Shown: positions 1 through 12,800 of the stretch, piece by piece
How positions within the stretch are numbered: the first letter of the stretch is position 1
Layout: the number at the start of each line of letters is the position of its first letter
Assembly (NCBI RefSeq): GCF_014529535.1
Contig: NW_023503329.1
Coordinates: 1-64,000 of the forward strand
DNA length: 64,000 nucleotides
Origin: Bradysia coprophila
Taxonomy: Eukaryota > Arthropoda > Insecta > Diptera > Sciaridae
Direction of reading: 5' to 3'
Notes under the pieces: generated by a model
Told to the model about the DNA's origin: nothing
Databases searched by the model: none
What the model saw: the letters and a program-made list of their open reading frames with translations, nothing else
Position numbers and translations under genes: made by a program

Positions 1-2961
1 TTCTCGAGTTATATGTAAATACAATAGGGCCCTAGTACGGCCTTAGTCCGGGACCCAAATTTAATTTTTTTTCAACAACATTCTATTCGCGCTTTGAATT
101 ACCTTCCAAATGAACACAAAAATTACCGAAAACGGCGGAATGAAATTTGGCCTCGAGTTATATGTAAAATACACATAGGGCCCTAGTAGCGGCCTTAGTC
201 CAAGGACCCAAATTTAATTTTTTTTTCAACAACATTCTATTCGGTGTTCGATTATCCTTTCCAAATGAAACAAAAATTACGAAAAACGGGATGAAATTTG
301 ACTCGAGTTATATGTAAAATACACATAGGGCCCTAGTAGCGGCCTTAGTCCGAGGACCCAAATTTAATTTTTTTTTCAACAACATTCTATTCGGCCTTTG
401 ATTACCTTCCAAATGAACCAAAAATTACGAAAAACGGATGAAATTTGCTCGAGTTATATGTAAAATACACATAGGGCCCTAGTAGCGGCCTTAGTCCAAG
501 GACCCAAATTTAATTTTTTTTTCAACAACATTCTATTCGGTGTTCGATTATCTTTCAAATGAAACAAAAATTACGAAAAACGGATGAAATTTGCTCGAGT
601 TATATGTAAAATACACATAGGGCCCTAGTAACGGCCTTAGTCCAAGGACCCAAATTTAATTTTTTTTTCAACAACATTCTATTCGGCCTTTGATTACCTT
701 CCAAATGAACCAAAAATTACGAAAAACGGATGAAATTTGCTCGAGTTATATGTAAAATACACATAGGGCCCTAGTAGCGGCCTTAGTCCAAGGACCCAAA
801 TTTAATTTTTTTTTCAACAACATTCTATTCGGTGTTCGATTATCTTTCAAATGAAACAAAAATTACGAAAAACGGATGAAATTTGCTCGAGTTATATGTA
901 AAATACACATAGGGCCCTAGTAACCGGCCTTAGTCCAAGGACCCAAATTTATTTTTTTTTCAACAACATTCTATTCGGCCTTTGATTACCTTCCAAATGA
1001 ACCAAAAATTACGAAAAAACGGATGAAATTTGCTCGAGTTATATGTAAAATACACATAGGGCCCTAGTAGCGGCCTTAGTCCAAGGACCCAAATTTAATT
1101 TTTTTTTCAACAACATTCTATTCGGTGTTCGATTATCTTTCAAATGAAACAAAAATTACGAAAAACGGATGAAATTTGCTCGAGTTATATGTAAAATACA
1201 CATAGGGCCCTAGTAACGGCCTTAGTCCAAGGACCCAATTTAATTTTTTTTTTCAACAACATTCTATTCGGTGTTCGATTATCTTTCAAATGAAACAAAA
1301 ATTACGAAAAACGGATGAAATTTGCTCGAGTTATATGTAAAATACACATAGGGCCTAGTATCGGCCTCAGTCCGAGGATCCAATTTTTTTTTCAACTACA
1401 TTCTATTCGGCCTTTGATTACCTTCCAAATGAAACAAAAAATACGAAAAACGGATGAAATTTGCTCGAGTTTTATGTAAAATACACATAGGGCCCTAGTA
1501 GCGGCCTTAGTCCGAGGACCCAAATTTAATTTTTTTTCAACAACATTCTATTCGGCCTTTGATTACCTTCCAAATGAAACAAAAATTACGAAAAACGGAT
1601 GAAATTTACTCGAGTTGTATTTAAAATACGCATTGGGCCCTAGTAGCGGCCTTAGTCCGAGGACCCAAATTTAATTTTTTTTCAACAACATTCTATTCGG
1701 CCTTTGATTACCTTCCAAATGAACCAAAAATTACGAAAAACGGTATGAAATTTGCTCGAGTTATATGTAAAATACACATAGGGCCCTAGTAGCGGCCTTA
1801 GTCCAAGGACCCAAATTTAATTTTTTTTTCAACAACATTCTATTCGGTGTTCGATTATCTTTCAAATGAAACAAAAATTACGAAAAACGGATGAAATTTG
1901 CTCGAGTTATATGTAAAATACACATAGGGCCCTAGTAACGGCCTTAGTCCAAGGACCCAAATTTAATTTTTTTTTCAACAACATTCTATTCGGTGTTCGA
2001 TTATCTTTCAAATGAAACAAAAATTACGAAAAACGGATGAAATTTGCTCGAGTTATATGTAAAATACACATAGGGCCCTAGTAGCGGCCTTAGTCCGAGG
2101 ACCCAAATTTAATTTTTTTTCAACAACATTCTATTCGGCCTTTGATTACCTTCCAAATGAACCAAAAATTACGAAAAACGGATGAAATTTGCTCGAGTTA
2201 TATGTAAAATACACATAGGGCACTAGTAGCGGCCTTAGTCCAAGGACCCAAATTTAATTTTTTTTTCAACAACATTCTATTCGGTGTTCGATTATCTTTC
2301 AAATGAAACAAAAATTACGAAAAACGGATGAAATTTGCTCGAGTTATATGTAAAATACACATAGGGCCCTAGTAGCGGCCTTAGTCCGAGGACCCAAATT
2401 TAATTTTTTTTCAACAACATTCTATTCGGCCTTTGATTACCTTCCAAATGAAACCAAAAATTACGAAAAAACGGATTGAAATTTGCTCGAGTTATATGTA
2501 AAATACACATAGGGCCCTAGTAGCGGCCTTAGTCCAAGGACCCAAATTTAATTTTTTTTTCAACAACATTCTATTCGGTGTTCGATTATCTTTCAAATGA
2601 AACAAAAATTACGAAAAACGGATGAAATTTGCTCGAGTTATATGTAAAATACACATAGGGCCCTAGTAGCGGCCTTAGTCCAAGGACCCAAATTTAATTT
2701 TTTTTCAACAACATTCTATTCGGTGTTCGATTATCTTTCAAATGAAACAAAAATTACGAAAAACGGATGAAATTTACACGAGTTGTATGTAAAATACGCA
2801 TAGGGCCCTAGTAGCGGCCTTAGTCCGAGGACCCAAATTTAATTTTTTTTTCAACAACATTCTATTCGGCTTTTGATTACCTTCCAAATGACACAAAAAT
2901 TACGAAAAACGAATGAAATTTACTTGAGTTCTATGTAAAATACACATAGGGCCCTAGTAGC
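1..2961. repeat. Tandem satellite array, unit about 146 bp, about 20 copies
   Basis: Head-to-tail units start at each CTCGAGTTATATGTAAAATA block, at about 152, 302, 449, 595, 741, 887, 1034 and so on. Each unit carries an XhoI-like CTCGAG, the palindrome TAGGGCCCTA, a T-tract and an AAATTACGAAAAACGG block. Two subtypes exist. Type A has GGCCTTTGATTACCTTCC and type B has GGTGTTCGATTATCTTTC at the same place. They alternate A-B over the first eight units, giving a dimer of about 292 bp, and then become irregular. The array is cut by the window start and decays at about 2961. It encodes nothing. The unit is close to nucleosome length. Confidence 0.95.
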
Positions 2962-4035
2962 TTTTCACTTCTAAGGCCCTAACTCACGGTCCACTCACCC
3001 GATTTTAAAAAACTTTTTTTTCCTGGATTGGTATTGACAATATCATTTGCGGTGTCATTTACATTTCCATCGTTTATTTTGCCATAAATATCACCAAAAG
3101 ACCTTAAATCACTTAGGTGGCCCTAACTCACGAAGGGCCGACCCGAATATGCCCATCTTCGAACTTAGCCTCACTATCTTTCAGGGAATTTTTTTTTTTT
3201 TGAAATCGGATTTGATTTACTCAAGATATCGACGTGACGGACAGACGGCCCAAATTTTTATTGCGGATTCGTCATCTATAAACATAGGCAAACACTTTGC
3301 CCTTACCGTCTGCTTCGAATTCCATCAATTACACACGGCATCGTAATCCTATAAGCCCCTTCGTACTTCGTACGGGGCTAAAAACCTATAACCTCAACGG
3401 TTTCGGCAATAATAATTTTTTGGTTACTATTATTATTATTTATGTTTTGACAGCTCAAATAACCTTCGAAATCTTGAAACAGACCAATGACTACATTGCT
3501 TGAACGAACATTTAAGTAGTAGTTAGCTATCGTCATCCACTAATAGCAGTAATAGGCTGTTATGATGAGAGAGAAGGAAATATAATTCAGATCTGATGTT
3601 AAGCTGCCTTGAAGGATATGTCAAAAATGTATATGAAAATATTCAATGACAAGTACCCCAAGGCAAGTTATAATTAACGGGTCTTCAGAATTCTCGCTCG
3701 TTAATAGACTGTTATGATCAGAGCGAGAGAACCGAAGACTAGTTAATTATAACTTGCCTTGGGGTACTTGTCAAAATATTGCTTTCTCTTTCAACATGTT
3801 ACGTTGAGAGCGAGAGGACCGAAGACCAGTCTATTATAAGTTGTCTTGGGGTACTTGTCAAAATATTTCTTTCTCTTTCATCATAACACTCTATAACAGT
3901 CTATTTTGGTCTACCGCTCCACCCTAAACTTTATTTTGACGATGACATTTCATAACTGTCCCAGCTGTTCAAGAACCACTAGTTCAATTATCTAACCTGA
4001 AAAGCGGTCCCTTTCGTTCTTCCTAGTTGTAATAA
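2962..4035. other. Gene-free stretch with hairpin repeats
   Basis: Between the satellite and NARS2 I see no gene. At about 3655-3760 there is an imperfect palindrome whose arms contain AAGGCAAGTTATAATTAAC and its complement. The right half recurs in tandem at about 3785-3890 (GGGGTACTTGTCAAAATATT at 3753 and 3848). This looks like a decayed inverted-repeat element. The small ORFs here show no recognisable domain. Confidence 0.6.
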
Positions 4036-5762
4036 ATGAAATTCAATGTGAGGATGATGCAATTTATGGGAAAGACCATACGCATTAGATCTTACAGTAG
4101 TTACACCAAAATTCGTGACATTTCGGAACAACTGGTCGGCTCACCAATTCAAATAAAGGTGAGAGTTAGAACTCTTATCAACAAAGTGAATACGACTGTA
4201 ACACGAACCCTTTACAGGGATGGATCAAAGCACAGCGTGTCATGAAGAACGTAATATTTGTGGACGTAAATGACGGATCGACAAGCCGAAATCTTCAAAC
4301 TATAATCAAAAATGAACAGATGAAACCCGGTTATGCGTCGTCAGTCTGCGCCAAAGGAGTATTATCACAAACGCCAAAAGGACAACTGGAATTGATAGCC
4401 GATGATTTCCAAGTCATTAGTACGGATTAAGTTCGGTGGCGATAAAGTGGAGGTACTAAGCTCAAACCCCCATTCGTTTCCAGATAAATGCGACATCGAC
4501 AAGTTTCCATTTCAACCCAGGACATCGTATCCTCCGGAAGTTATTCGAGAGCATTTGCATTTGAGATCTCGAGTAAGTGGATTCAGTTCAGTGTTACGGG
4601 TGCGACATCATGCCTCTGCATCGTTTCACAATTATTTCAATCGAACAGGTTACTCACAAATACACACTCCAATCTTATCGTCGAATGACTGTGAAGGAGC
4701 CGGTGAGGTAGGCATAACTGACCGGGAAGCGCCAATCCTTTACTCCTGTCGGCTCATCCAAATCATTTCATTTGCAGATTTTTACAGTTAAACCAGACAG
4801 TTTAGCATTATGCAAAGAAATGGCCAAGGAAGGTGTCTCCCTCGACGAGAGCTATTTCGATCGCAAAGTTTTCCTCAACGTATCAGGTCAATTACATTTG
4901 GAGGCAATGTGTCACGGCTTAGGCGACGTTTACACATTCGGACCGGTTTTCAGGCATCGTCAGCCAACTCGACCGGAACCATGCGATCTCAACAATCTAT
5001 TTGCATTTCAGATCGGAAAACAGCAGGTCGCCCATTCATTTGGCTGAATTTTACATGATCGAAGCGGAAAAATGTTTTGTGGATTCGATTGACGAAGTGA
5101 TGCGGACTATCGAAGACATGATGAAAGCAGTGACCAGAGACGTGCTGGATAAATGTGAAGAGGACGTTGTGAATGCATCGCCCAATCGGTGTCGAGGCGA
5201 TTATTCGTGGCTGGACAAACCGTTTCCGGCGGTCTCGTATGCAGAAGCCATCGATGTGATGGATCGTCATGCAGACAAAATTCAATCGAAAGTCAAGTTC
5301 GACAATGGTATCAACAAGGAACAGGAATTGTTTCTGGTCAAACATTTTGGAGCGCCGGTTTTCATCGTGGACTGGCCGCGTGCCTTGAAACCGTTTTACA
5401 TGAAACAGAACCAACAGAATCCGAACAACGTAAGTACTTCCTGCTTCTCATCTGCCCGTTTGAATCATTTCCCATCGACTGATCTTACCGAAATACCCGA
5501 ATTGTAGGTGGACGCATTAGACTTCTTAGCACCATCCGTTGGCGAATTGGTTGGCGGTGGTGTCCGAGAAAATGACTACGATCGATTATCCAGCAGTGTT
5601 TCACAGGAGATATCCTGGTACTTGGATCTGAGGAAATTCGGTGGAGTGCCGACAGCAGGATTCGGCTTAGGATTCGAACGTTATCTGCAGTTCCTACTGT
5701 CCATACATAATATTAAAGACGTAATTCCGTTTCCTCGCTGGGCCCACCACTGTGACATGTAA
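4036..5762 (+). CDS. NARS2: Asparagine--tRNA ligase, mitochondrial
   Basis: Class II aminoacyl-tRNA synthetase that charges mitochondrial tRNA-Asn. Exons are 4036-4158, 4218-4419, 4484-4707, 4778-4953, 5012-5429 and 5508-5762, giving 465 aa (human NARS2 is 477). The N-terminus is basic and without acid residues ([18 protein letters not shown]), as in a mitochondrial presequence. An OB-fold anticodon-binding region follows ([20 protein letters not shown]). The catalytic core has motif 1 ([20 protein letters not shown]), motif 2 ([20 protein letters not shown]) and motif 3 ([11 protein letters not shown]). The second intron is only 64 bp and has a clear TACTAAG-like branch site. The fourth intron appears to use a GC donor: CAG|GC at 4953/4954, acceptor ending at 5011. 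No GT donor gives the right phase. The 3' end faces the MADF-BESS gene, 88 bp away. Confidence 0.95.
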
Positions 5763-5850
5763 ACCAATGAGTGCAGAATGCGTAAAGTAAAGAGAAAACA
5801 GTCGGAAGAAAAATTGCGAGATTTTGTATTTTGCCCACTTGTGTTGGTTT

Positions 5851-6995
5851 CTATAAATCTTCCTCACTTCTTACATCTGTTAAATAGGCAGTTATGTGTG
5901 CTATGGCAGCATTCCGCTTTTTCGACGGCAAACCAATCAGTGAACTTGCGACGAAACGTGAAAAATGGTTTAACATGGCATGGGTTTGGGCAGACGATGA
6001 ATCGGTTGAACTGGCTGTATTCTGTCGATCCACACAGTCACGCACCGTCGACAATACATCGGCAACCGTATCTTCAACCATTTCTTTGAATTTCCGTCGC
6101 TTTATCGATCCGTCTTCGAATATTATCACTTTGTCGGCGTCAATGTCGCTGTCGTTCGTGGAAATTATGGTGGTGTGCATCGGAAGACCGGACGATGTGA
6201 TTGGGAATTGTTCGCGAACTTGGATAAATTCATGGGAACTTTTCAGTTCGTTGTCCTTGTACGAATTCGACGATTCGCCCTCGTGTTCTCGGATGTGATC
6301 ATCACTCTCTTCCACCTCCAAATACGTGGTTGTGGTGGTGGATGTGGACGGTGAGGCATTTTTCCGTTTCATTGTTGGCGGTTCCGTTGTTTCGGCATTT
6401 TCCTTGACGGTTTCTGTGCTCGAGGTGGCTTTTCTAAATTGAAAATGGAAATCAGAGAATGGGTGATTGGGGCTCTGGCGTGCGTGTTGTCGAACTTACG
6501 ATCGCTTTTTGCAGTGAGGTAGTAGGAAGAGCATATTTTTGAAGTAAGGCCAATGAGAATCGTCTGAGCTGTCATTTTCTACGGGCATTTGGAAGTACAG
6601 AGATCCATTGGCGTCAGTCTTGATTTCTCGGGCGAATTTGCCACGCAAATAATTCCATTTCCTTTTACATTCCAGATCTGCAAACGGATAAGATTTTCGT
6701 TCATTTTTCTCCACACCGTTCAACAGACAGATTTAACTGGGAAACGGAGTTCCACTTCCTCGTACACAACACACATACCGGTTGATTTGAGAATTTTGGC
6801 AATTTCCATCCATGTATCGTCCCGGAGCACGACATTTGAGTAGTCACTTTGCGATTTGTCGTACAAGATTGGCTTACTTTCGACCGTTTGTATCAGCTGG
6901 ACAATATCAATGGAACTGTTGTCATTCATTCGATTGACCATATCCCCTTTGTCTGTTTTGATCGGTTTTTTTGTTTTGTGTACAATCGTGGACAC
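5851..6995 (-). CDS. MADF-BESS domain transcription factor
   Basis: Probable DNA-binding regulator of the insect MADF/BESS (Adf-1-like) family, acting in the nucleus. Exons are 6995-6779, 6677-6500 and 6433-5851, giving 325 aa. The MADF domain covers about residues 30-130 (LIQTVESKPILYDKS, then DLECKRKWNYLRGKF, then WPYFKNMLFLLPH), in the usual tryptophan/aromatic pattern. An acidic Ser/Thr-rich linker follows. A BESS-like motif lies near the C-terminus (FSRFVASSLIGLPSKKRNAA). Intron phases join the frames exactly (978 nt). The family is large in insects, so no single orthologue name is justified. It is divergent with TRAPPC5, with about 400 bp between start codons. Confidence 0.88.
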
Positions 6996-7392
6996 TGTTT
7001 GTCAAACGGGTCAAACGGCAGCAAAATGTTTTTGTTTTGATTTTTTTGTTGTTTTGTAAATGTCATTCAGCAGTGCTGACAGCCAAACCAATTTCTTGTG
7101 ACGGATTCGGATTTATTTCCTAATTTTGTTTGCAAACTTTCGCTTTTATGAATTTGTTTTGAGACTTTCAGCTACCCCAGCTACCCTGAACCCGTCCAAG
7201 CATCCGTCACTGTTTTAATAGTAAACAAACCTCATTTCGGCAACACTGCAATCCTTCAAAAACTGGCAAATTTCACTTCACTGTCCCAGTGAAAATAAGT
7301 TGATGTCAAAAAGAAAAACAAAAAAAAACTTCAATTGACCATCCACCAAAACAAGATTCTCCTTATCGAAACCATTGTTACACCTTCCCATC
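6996..7392. promoter_or_regulatory. Divergent upstream region between MADF-BESS gene and TRAPPC5
   Basis: A 397-bp spacer separates the two divergent start codons, so it must hold both promoters and 5' UTRs. It is T-rich near the MADF-BESS side and A-rich near the TRAPPC5 side. I see no clear TATA box or known operator. Confidence 0.5.
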
Positions 7393-8099
7393 ATGTCATC
7401 TCAAAGAGCACGAACCTCGATCTTAGACAAACCATTAAGCCGTGGCAAGGGAGAGGTGTCGTTGAGTTGTTTTGCTCTCCTCTTTTCGGAAGTCGTTCAA
7501 TACAGTCAGAGTCGAGTCTACACAGTTCCAGAGCTTCAGAACAGGTAACCATCAATCAATATCAATACCGATAGAAAGTCGACAAAAAATCGAAAAAAAA
7601 ATGTTTTGTCAATTCGGACTTACAGACTGCACGAACTGGGCATGGATGTGGGTTCTCGTCTTATCGATTTGTATTTTGTGCGAGAGCAGAATTCGAAACG
7701 CGAAACCAAATTGATAAACATGTTGCTGTTTGTGAAGACAACCCTGTGGAAATGTCTGTTCGGAAAGGAGGCCGAAAAGCTGGAGCATGCCAACGACGAC
7801 GATCGCACGTATTACATAATCGAAAAGGAACCGTTGGTCAACAAATTCATCAGTGTGCCGAAAGATAAAGGATCGCTGAATTGTGCCACTTTCACGGCCG
7901 GATTGGTGGAAGCGGTTCTGACGAATTGCGGATTTGTAAGTTTGTGATGGGAGAATTTGAAATTTTGTCATTTCCAATTGGATCCATTGACATTTTACAG
8001 CCCTGCAAAGTGACGGCACATTGGCACAAGGGAACCACATACATGGTGAAGTTCGACGATTTTGTAACGAATCGAGATAAGCAATTGGCCGAGAAATAA
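7393..8099 (+). CDS. TRAPPC5: Trafficking protein particle complex subunit 5
   Basis: Core subunit of TRAPP, the tethering complex and Rab GEF at the Golgi. Exons are 7393-7544, 7626-7935 and 8001-8099, giving 186 aa (human protein 188). Recognisable segments in order: RGKGEVSLSCFALLFSEVVQ, then LGMDVGSRLIDLYFVREQNS, LLFVKTTLWKCLFGKEAEKL, EREP-like IIEKEPLVNKFISVPKDKGS, LNCATFTAGLVEAVL and WHKGTTYMVKF. These match the TRAPPC5/Trs31 family along its full length. The ATG at 7393 is chosen because it gives the family N-terminus. An AATAAA overlaps the stop codon (8095-8100). The gene converges with NDUFB4, with stops about 150 bp apart. Confidence 0.96.
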
Positions 8100-8245
8100 A
8101 TTTGGTTTTCGTTTTAAATTTTTCAATTTTATTCAAATTAATTTCCATTTCTACATTTTTCTCCTTTTGCTTGTTTTAAATTGGCGTTGGCACCGCCGAT
8201 AGAACAACGTCCCACGCTCTACATAATAATGGGCAATCACAACGC

Positions 8246-9577
8246 TTAGATGAACTTGAAGCGACGATCCTTGTACGAAATTTGACCGGTACGGTACTCT
8301 TGTTCTCGGCGATCGCGATCCGATTTGATCCAGTATCCGTAGGTCAACATCGGTACGACGACCAGCAACAAAGATCGTAACGATTTTGTGGTGGGCCGGA
8401 AATAATCAACGGCACTTATACGCATAGACTGGTGGCGTAGCAAAGCACTATCGAACTGAAATTTTAAAATGATATTTAGGAGAAGATTTCTAATCGGTAG
8501 ACGGTGAGAGCGGTCCTTTAGGCATTGTTGTGTGAGTTGTTTTCTTTAGGCTTTGCTATCAGAACAATGGGGGTTTCTAACAAATTCATAGCCAAAATTC
8601 TAGTAATTTGGCAATTTTATAGGTTGAATGAAGGTTCAGTGTCAGTATCGTCAGTAAGTTCACTTCGCGAAGACATGACACCATTGGTAATGACCTCTCA
8701 AAAATATTCCAACTTCAAAAATTAAAATAAATTCTTCCGGATGGTAACTACGCTATCGTGAAGAGATGATACTCCAGCTTACAAACAACAAACTGTTATC
8801 GATGCATATCTAGATCAGACAATCTAGTCGCTACTGTAACCTTTAGGACGATTTTTTTCATATATTATCGTGCTTAAGAGGCATATACGGACTAGTCCGA
8901 CAATCTACTGTAACGTTTAGGTTTACGTAACGGCTAATCGTGCTTTAGTCTTCACAGATGAGGGGAATGAAGTAGCGACAATGATCAAAATTAAGTTTTT
9001 ATTGCTGAACATCACACAACTAAATCGCAACACTAAATGAGGGTAGCCGCTCAGTGCAAATCTAAGTTTTGGTAACTCAGCGACTGTCTTAATAATCTCA
9101 TGAATGTAACCAACTAGAACACGCAACAAAATCCATCTGGACATTACTGTGAATATCACCGAATCGGATTGTTAGTTTTCGTGGTTTCACTCACAGCTCA
9201 CTGACAAATTGCTCATCTTTTAGTGAAGGTAAAAAAAAACGTGAACGCGGTAATCTAAGTCGAAAAAACGAGAAAATTGGTTTTGCCCCGTTTTGCCATC
9301 AAAATGTTTCAAAAGCACTCGTCTCACAGCAACAAAATCACAATGTTGTGACTACCCCTAGCAAAGACATCCCAAATTTGATGACATAACAGAGTCAAAT
9401 CGAACGGATGATTGGGTTATGTTTACCAATTGAAAACAGACTTACCAGATGGCCACCTTCTCCATGCCGGAACGGATTGGATGTTTGCTTCAAGAATTCA
9501 CTTCGGAGTGCGGCCCTTCGTTTGGCTTTCTCCAGTAATAAGGCTCTTTCCTCGGCCGTCTGCTCAAAGGACGACAT
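8246..9577 (-). CDS. NDUFB4: NADH dehydrogenase (ubiquinone) 1 beta subcomplex subunit 4
   Basis: Accessory subunit (B15) of mitochondrial complex I, in the inner-membrane arm. There are two exons, 9577-9446 and 8455-8246, giving 113 aa. The N-terminal part has the charged helix of the family (EERALLLEKAKRRAALRSEF), then ALLRHQSMRISAVDYFRPT, one membrane helix (LRSLLLVVVPMLTYGYWI) and the charged tail (KSDRDRREQEYRTG). The helix and the KSDRDR tail match the vertebrate IIKTERDRKE region. The 990-bp intron holds no recognised gene. The start lies 313 bp from the divergent ADAM17 start. Confidence 0.9.
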
Positions 9578-9890
9578 TTTTCGTTTTTAATGCTTTTCCA
9601 AAACAAGTGAAAATTGTCCCAGCTGATGTGGGAAATGTCATAAGTGACTGACAAATGGAGACAATATCTCGAGTAGAGTATGTGTAGAGTAGACTTTCGT
9701 CACGTATGAGTGTGTGTTAAGTGTACGATAAGCAAGTGTCAAAATAAGCTTTAAAAAAACGAATTGTTTTCAGTCCAACCACACAAGACAAAATGATTTT
9801 TTTGATTGTTTATCAATTAATTTGACTGGAACAACGTCCAACAACTTCATTAATACGACAAAAATATCAAGTGAATTGACCAATCCCAAT
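9578..9890. promoter_or_regulatory. Divergent upstream region between NDUFB4 and ADAM17
   Basis: A 313-bp spacer lies between opposite start codons and presumably carries both promoters. I recognise no TATA box or specific site. Confidence 0.4.
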
Positions 9891-12800
9891 ATGATCGAAT
9901 ACATCGGACACAAAGCTGTTACACTACTCCTAATCTATTCGACGACATTATCGATTTTTAATCACGGTACCACCAAGCGAATAATAATGCAAAATTTTCA
10001 AGCGAATAAATTTCACGCGAAAATCTGTCCGTTCAATTTCAGCACAACTCCACAAAAATCTTCGTTATTATGAGACAATGCATGCCGATGACTTCGACCA
10101 TAAGGTGGTCAAACGGGGCGCAAACAAAAACAGCTACCATCCGTACAACACAATCAAAGAAGTGGAATTTCATGCATTAGGACGCAACTTTCGTCTCATT
10201 TTGCATCCGCACAAAGAAGTGTTGCACAGTCATTTTCAGGCTTACGCTATTGATGGCAATGGAAACCAGACGGTTGTCCATTTCGGTATGCAAAATTATT
10301 TTTTGCGGACTTTCGTTCACGTTCACAAATTCTGTTCGTTCCCTCCAGATCGTGATAACATGTACAACGGTCGAGTTTTCGGTGAGACGCAATCATCGGT
10401 TCGAGCGCACATAGACAATGGAGTTATCACCGGATCGATTGTTCTGCCGGAGGAAACGTATCACATTGAAGTGAGTGTTGGGCTTGTCGTTGAAATCTTA
10501 ACTCTAAAAATCTGCCAATTCCGCAGCCGTCGTGGAGACACTTACCTCATTTAACGGATAAGCATATGATCGCCTACAAATCGTCCGATGTTAAGCTCAG
10601 TTGGACGGATAATGATTCTGGAGGTGCTGGTGCAGCCAAGGTGTGTGGATACGTAAAAGAAGGCGCAGGTAATGTCCCAGTCAGTTCCCCTTTCGTCAAC
10701 CAATGAACTAACTTTGAAACATGAGCAGATGTTGAAGAGAAACCCGATGGCGGAAAGGAGAAATTCGATATCGAATCGATGTGGTCGGAAACACCGCAAG
10801 CCCAGTCATTGAAGGTAGCCGGAAAAATCAGAGAAAAGCGGCAAGCCGATCAGTACGAGTACACGCCAACGAAAACCAGATGTCCGTTGTTGTTGGTGGC
10901 GGACTATCGTTTTTTCCAGGAAATGGGTGGCGGAAATACGAAAACGACAATCAATTACCTGGTAGGTTTGATTATGTTTCTTGTTTGGGGACCATGCAAA
11001 GGAATTACAAATTAAACGGAACTGTGGGTCTGATGGTACCGTTTATCCAGAGAAGCAGATTCCCGGGAATTATTTTGCCATATTGGGACATCCGTCTGAT
11101 CCAAAACTTTTCGTTACAGATCAGTCTCATCGATCGGGTTCACAAAATCTATAACGATACCGTGTGGCAGGACCGCTCGGTAAGCAATTATTCGTAGTAC
11201 GATTCACGTTCAATTGAAAATATTTCGATGAATACAGGACCAGGAGGGATTCAAAGGCATGGGATTTGTCATCAAGAAAATAGTTGTCCACTCGGAACCG
11301 ACACGCGTTCGAGGTGGTGAGGCGCACTATAACATGGTCCGTGAGAAGTGGGACGTTCGTAATCTGTTAGAGGTGAGAAGACGGTAAAATGAACGAAAAA
11401 TTCAAAATTAAACTTATGCATTCCCCTGCCACCGTTACATGCTGCTAAAGGTTTTTTCACGAGAGTATAGTCACAAAGATTTTTGTCTCGCACATTTATT
11501 TACCGATTTAAAGTTCGAAGGCGGTATTTTAGGTCTTGCTTACGTGGGCTCGCCACGGCGTAATTCTGTAGGAGGAATTTGCACTCCAGGTTTGACTGAA
11601 TTTTAGTAGCCCGGGATTTTTAGTTCTACTGTTGCTCGTGTTCATTTATTTAGGATTAATATTCCGTTGTTTCACTTAGCTGCCAAGGTCATACAATGAC
11701 CATGTCGATTGGCAAGCTAAGATGGAACTAACACCTAGCCCATTTATGACAAACCAACTGAACTGATGACCAAACTTTCGTTCCGTAGAGTACTTCAAAA
11801 ACGGCTACACATTGTACTTGAATTCTGGCCTGAGCAGTTCGCGTAACCATTATGGTCAGCGTGTCATAACACGCGAGGCTGACTTGGTAACGGCACACGA
11901 GTTCGGTCACAATTGGGGATCGGAACACGATCCAGACATACCTGAATGTTCGCCGAGTGCATCACAAGGTGGCAGTTTCTTAATGTACACGTATTCCGTG
12001 AGCGGTTATGACGTGAACAACAAGGTAATCGAAATCAGGCTCCTTCAATCAATTCCAGTCCATTGAATCGGAACATTTCCTTTTCCACAGAAATTCTCAC
12101 CATGTTCGTTGCGCTCGATACGCAAGGTTCTTCAGGCGAAATCGGGTCGCTGCTTCTCGGAACCGGAAGAATCATTTTGCGGTAATCTTCGCGTCGAGGG
12201 CGACGAGCAATGCGATGCTGGTCTGTTGGGAACCGAGGACAATGACGCTTGTTGCGATAAAAATTGCAAATTGCGACGCAATCAGGGTGCCGTGTGTAGC
12301 GATAAGAATTCGCCTTGCTGTCAGAATTGCCAGTACATGCCCAGTGGTGTGAAATGCCGTGAAGCACAATACGCTACTTGCGAGCAAGAAGCTCGATGTT
12401 CCGGTGGACATGCTGATTGTCCAAAATCACCACCGATGGCCGATGGAACGATTTGCCAGGAGCGTGGTCAGTGCCGGAATGGCAAATGTGTACCGTATTG
12501 TGAGACACAGGGACTGCAAAGCTGTATGTGTGATATCATTCAGGATGCGTGCAAACGGTGCTGTCGAATGAGCATAAACGAAACGTGTTTTCCGGTGGAA
12601 CCGCCTGATATGCTACCTGACGGTACACCGTGCATACAGGGTTTTTGTAATAAGGTACAGACGGGATACATTGTTCCGCGGATAAAGGATCGGTAAACTT
12701 CAACGTGTTCTTTGTTTGCAGGGACTGTGCGAGAAAACCATACAGGATGTGGTCGAACGATTTTGGGACATCATCGAAGAGATTAACATCAATAAAGTGC

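Noticed and set aside
1-2961. Regular repeats resembling a CRISPR array
   Set aside because: Whole units of about 146 bp repeat with no unique spacers, and the genome is eukaryotic.
4402-4791. Apparent frameshift in NARS2 between 4410 and 4490
   Set aside because: A 64-bp GT-AG intron (4420-4483) with a good branch site restores the frame and the conserved CDIDKFPF, so no lesion is needed.
5894-6298. Long plus-strand ORF of 134 codons
   Set aside because: It is antisense to the last exon of the MADF-BESS gene, whose spliced frame and domains are clear.
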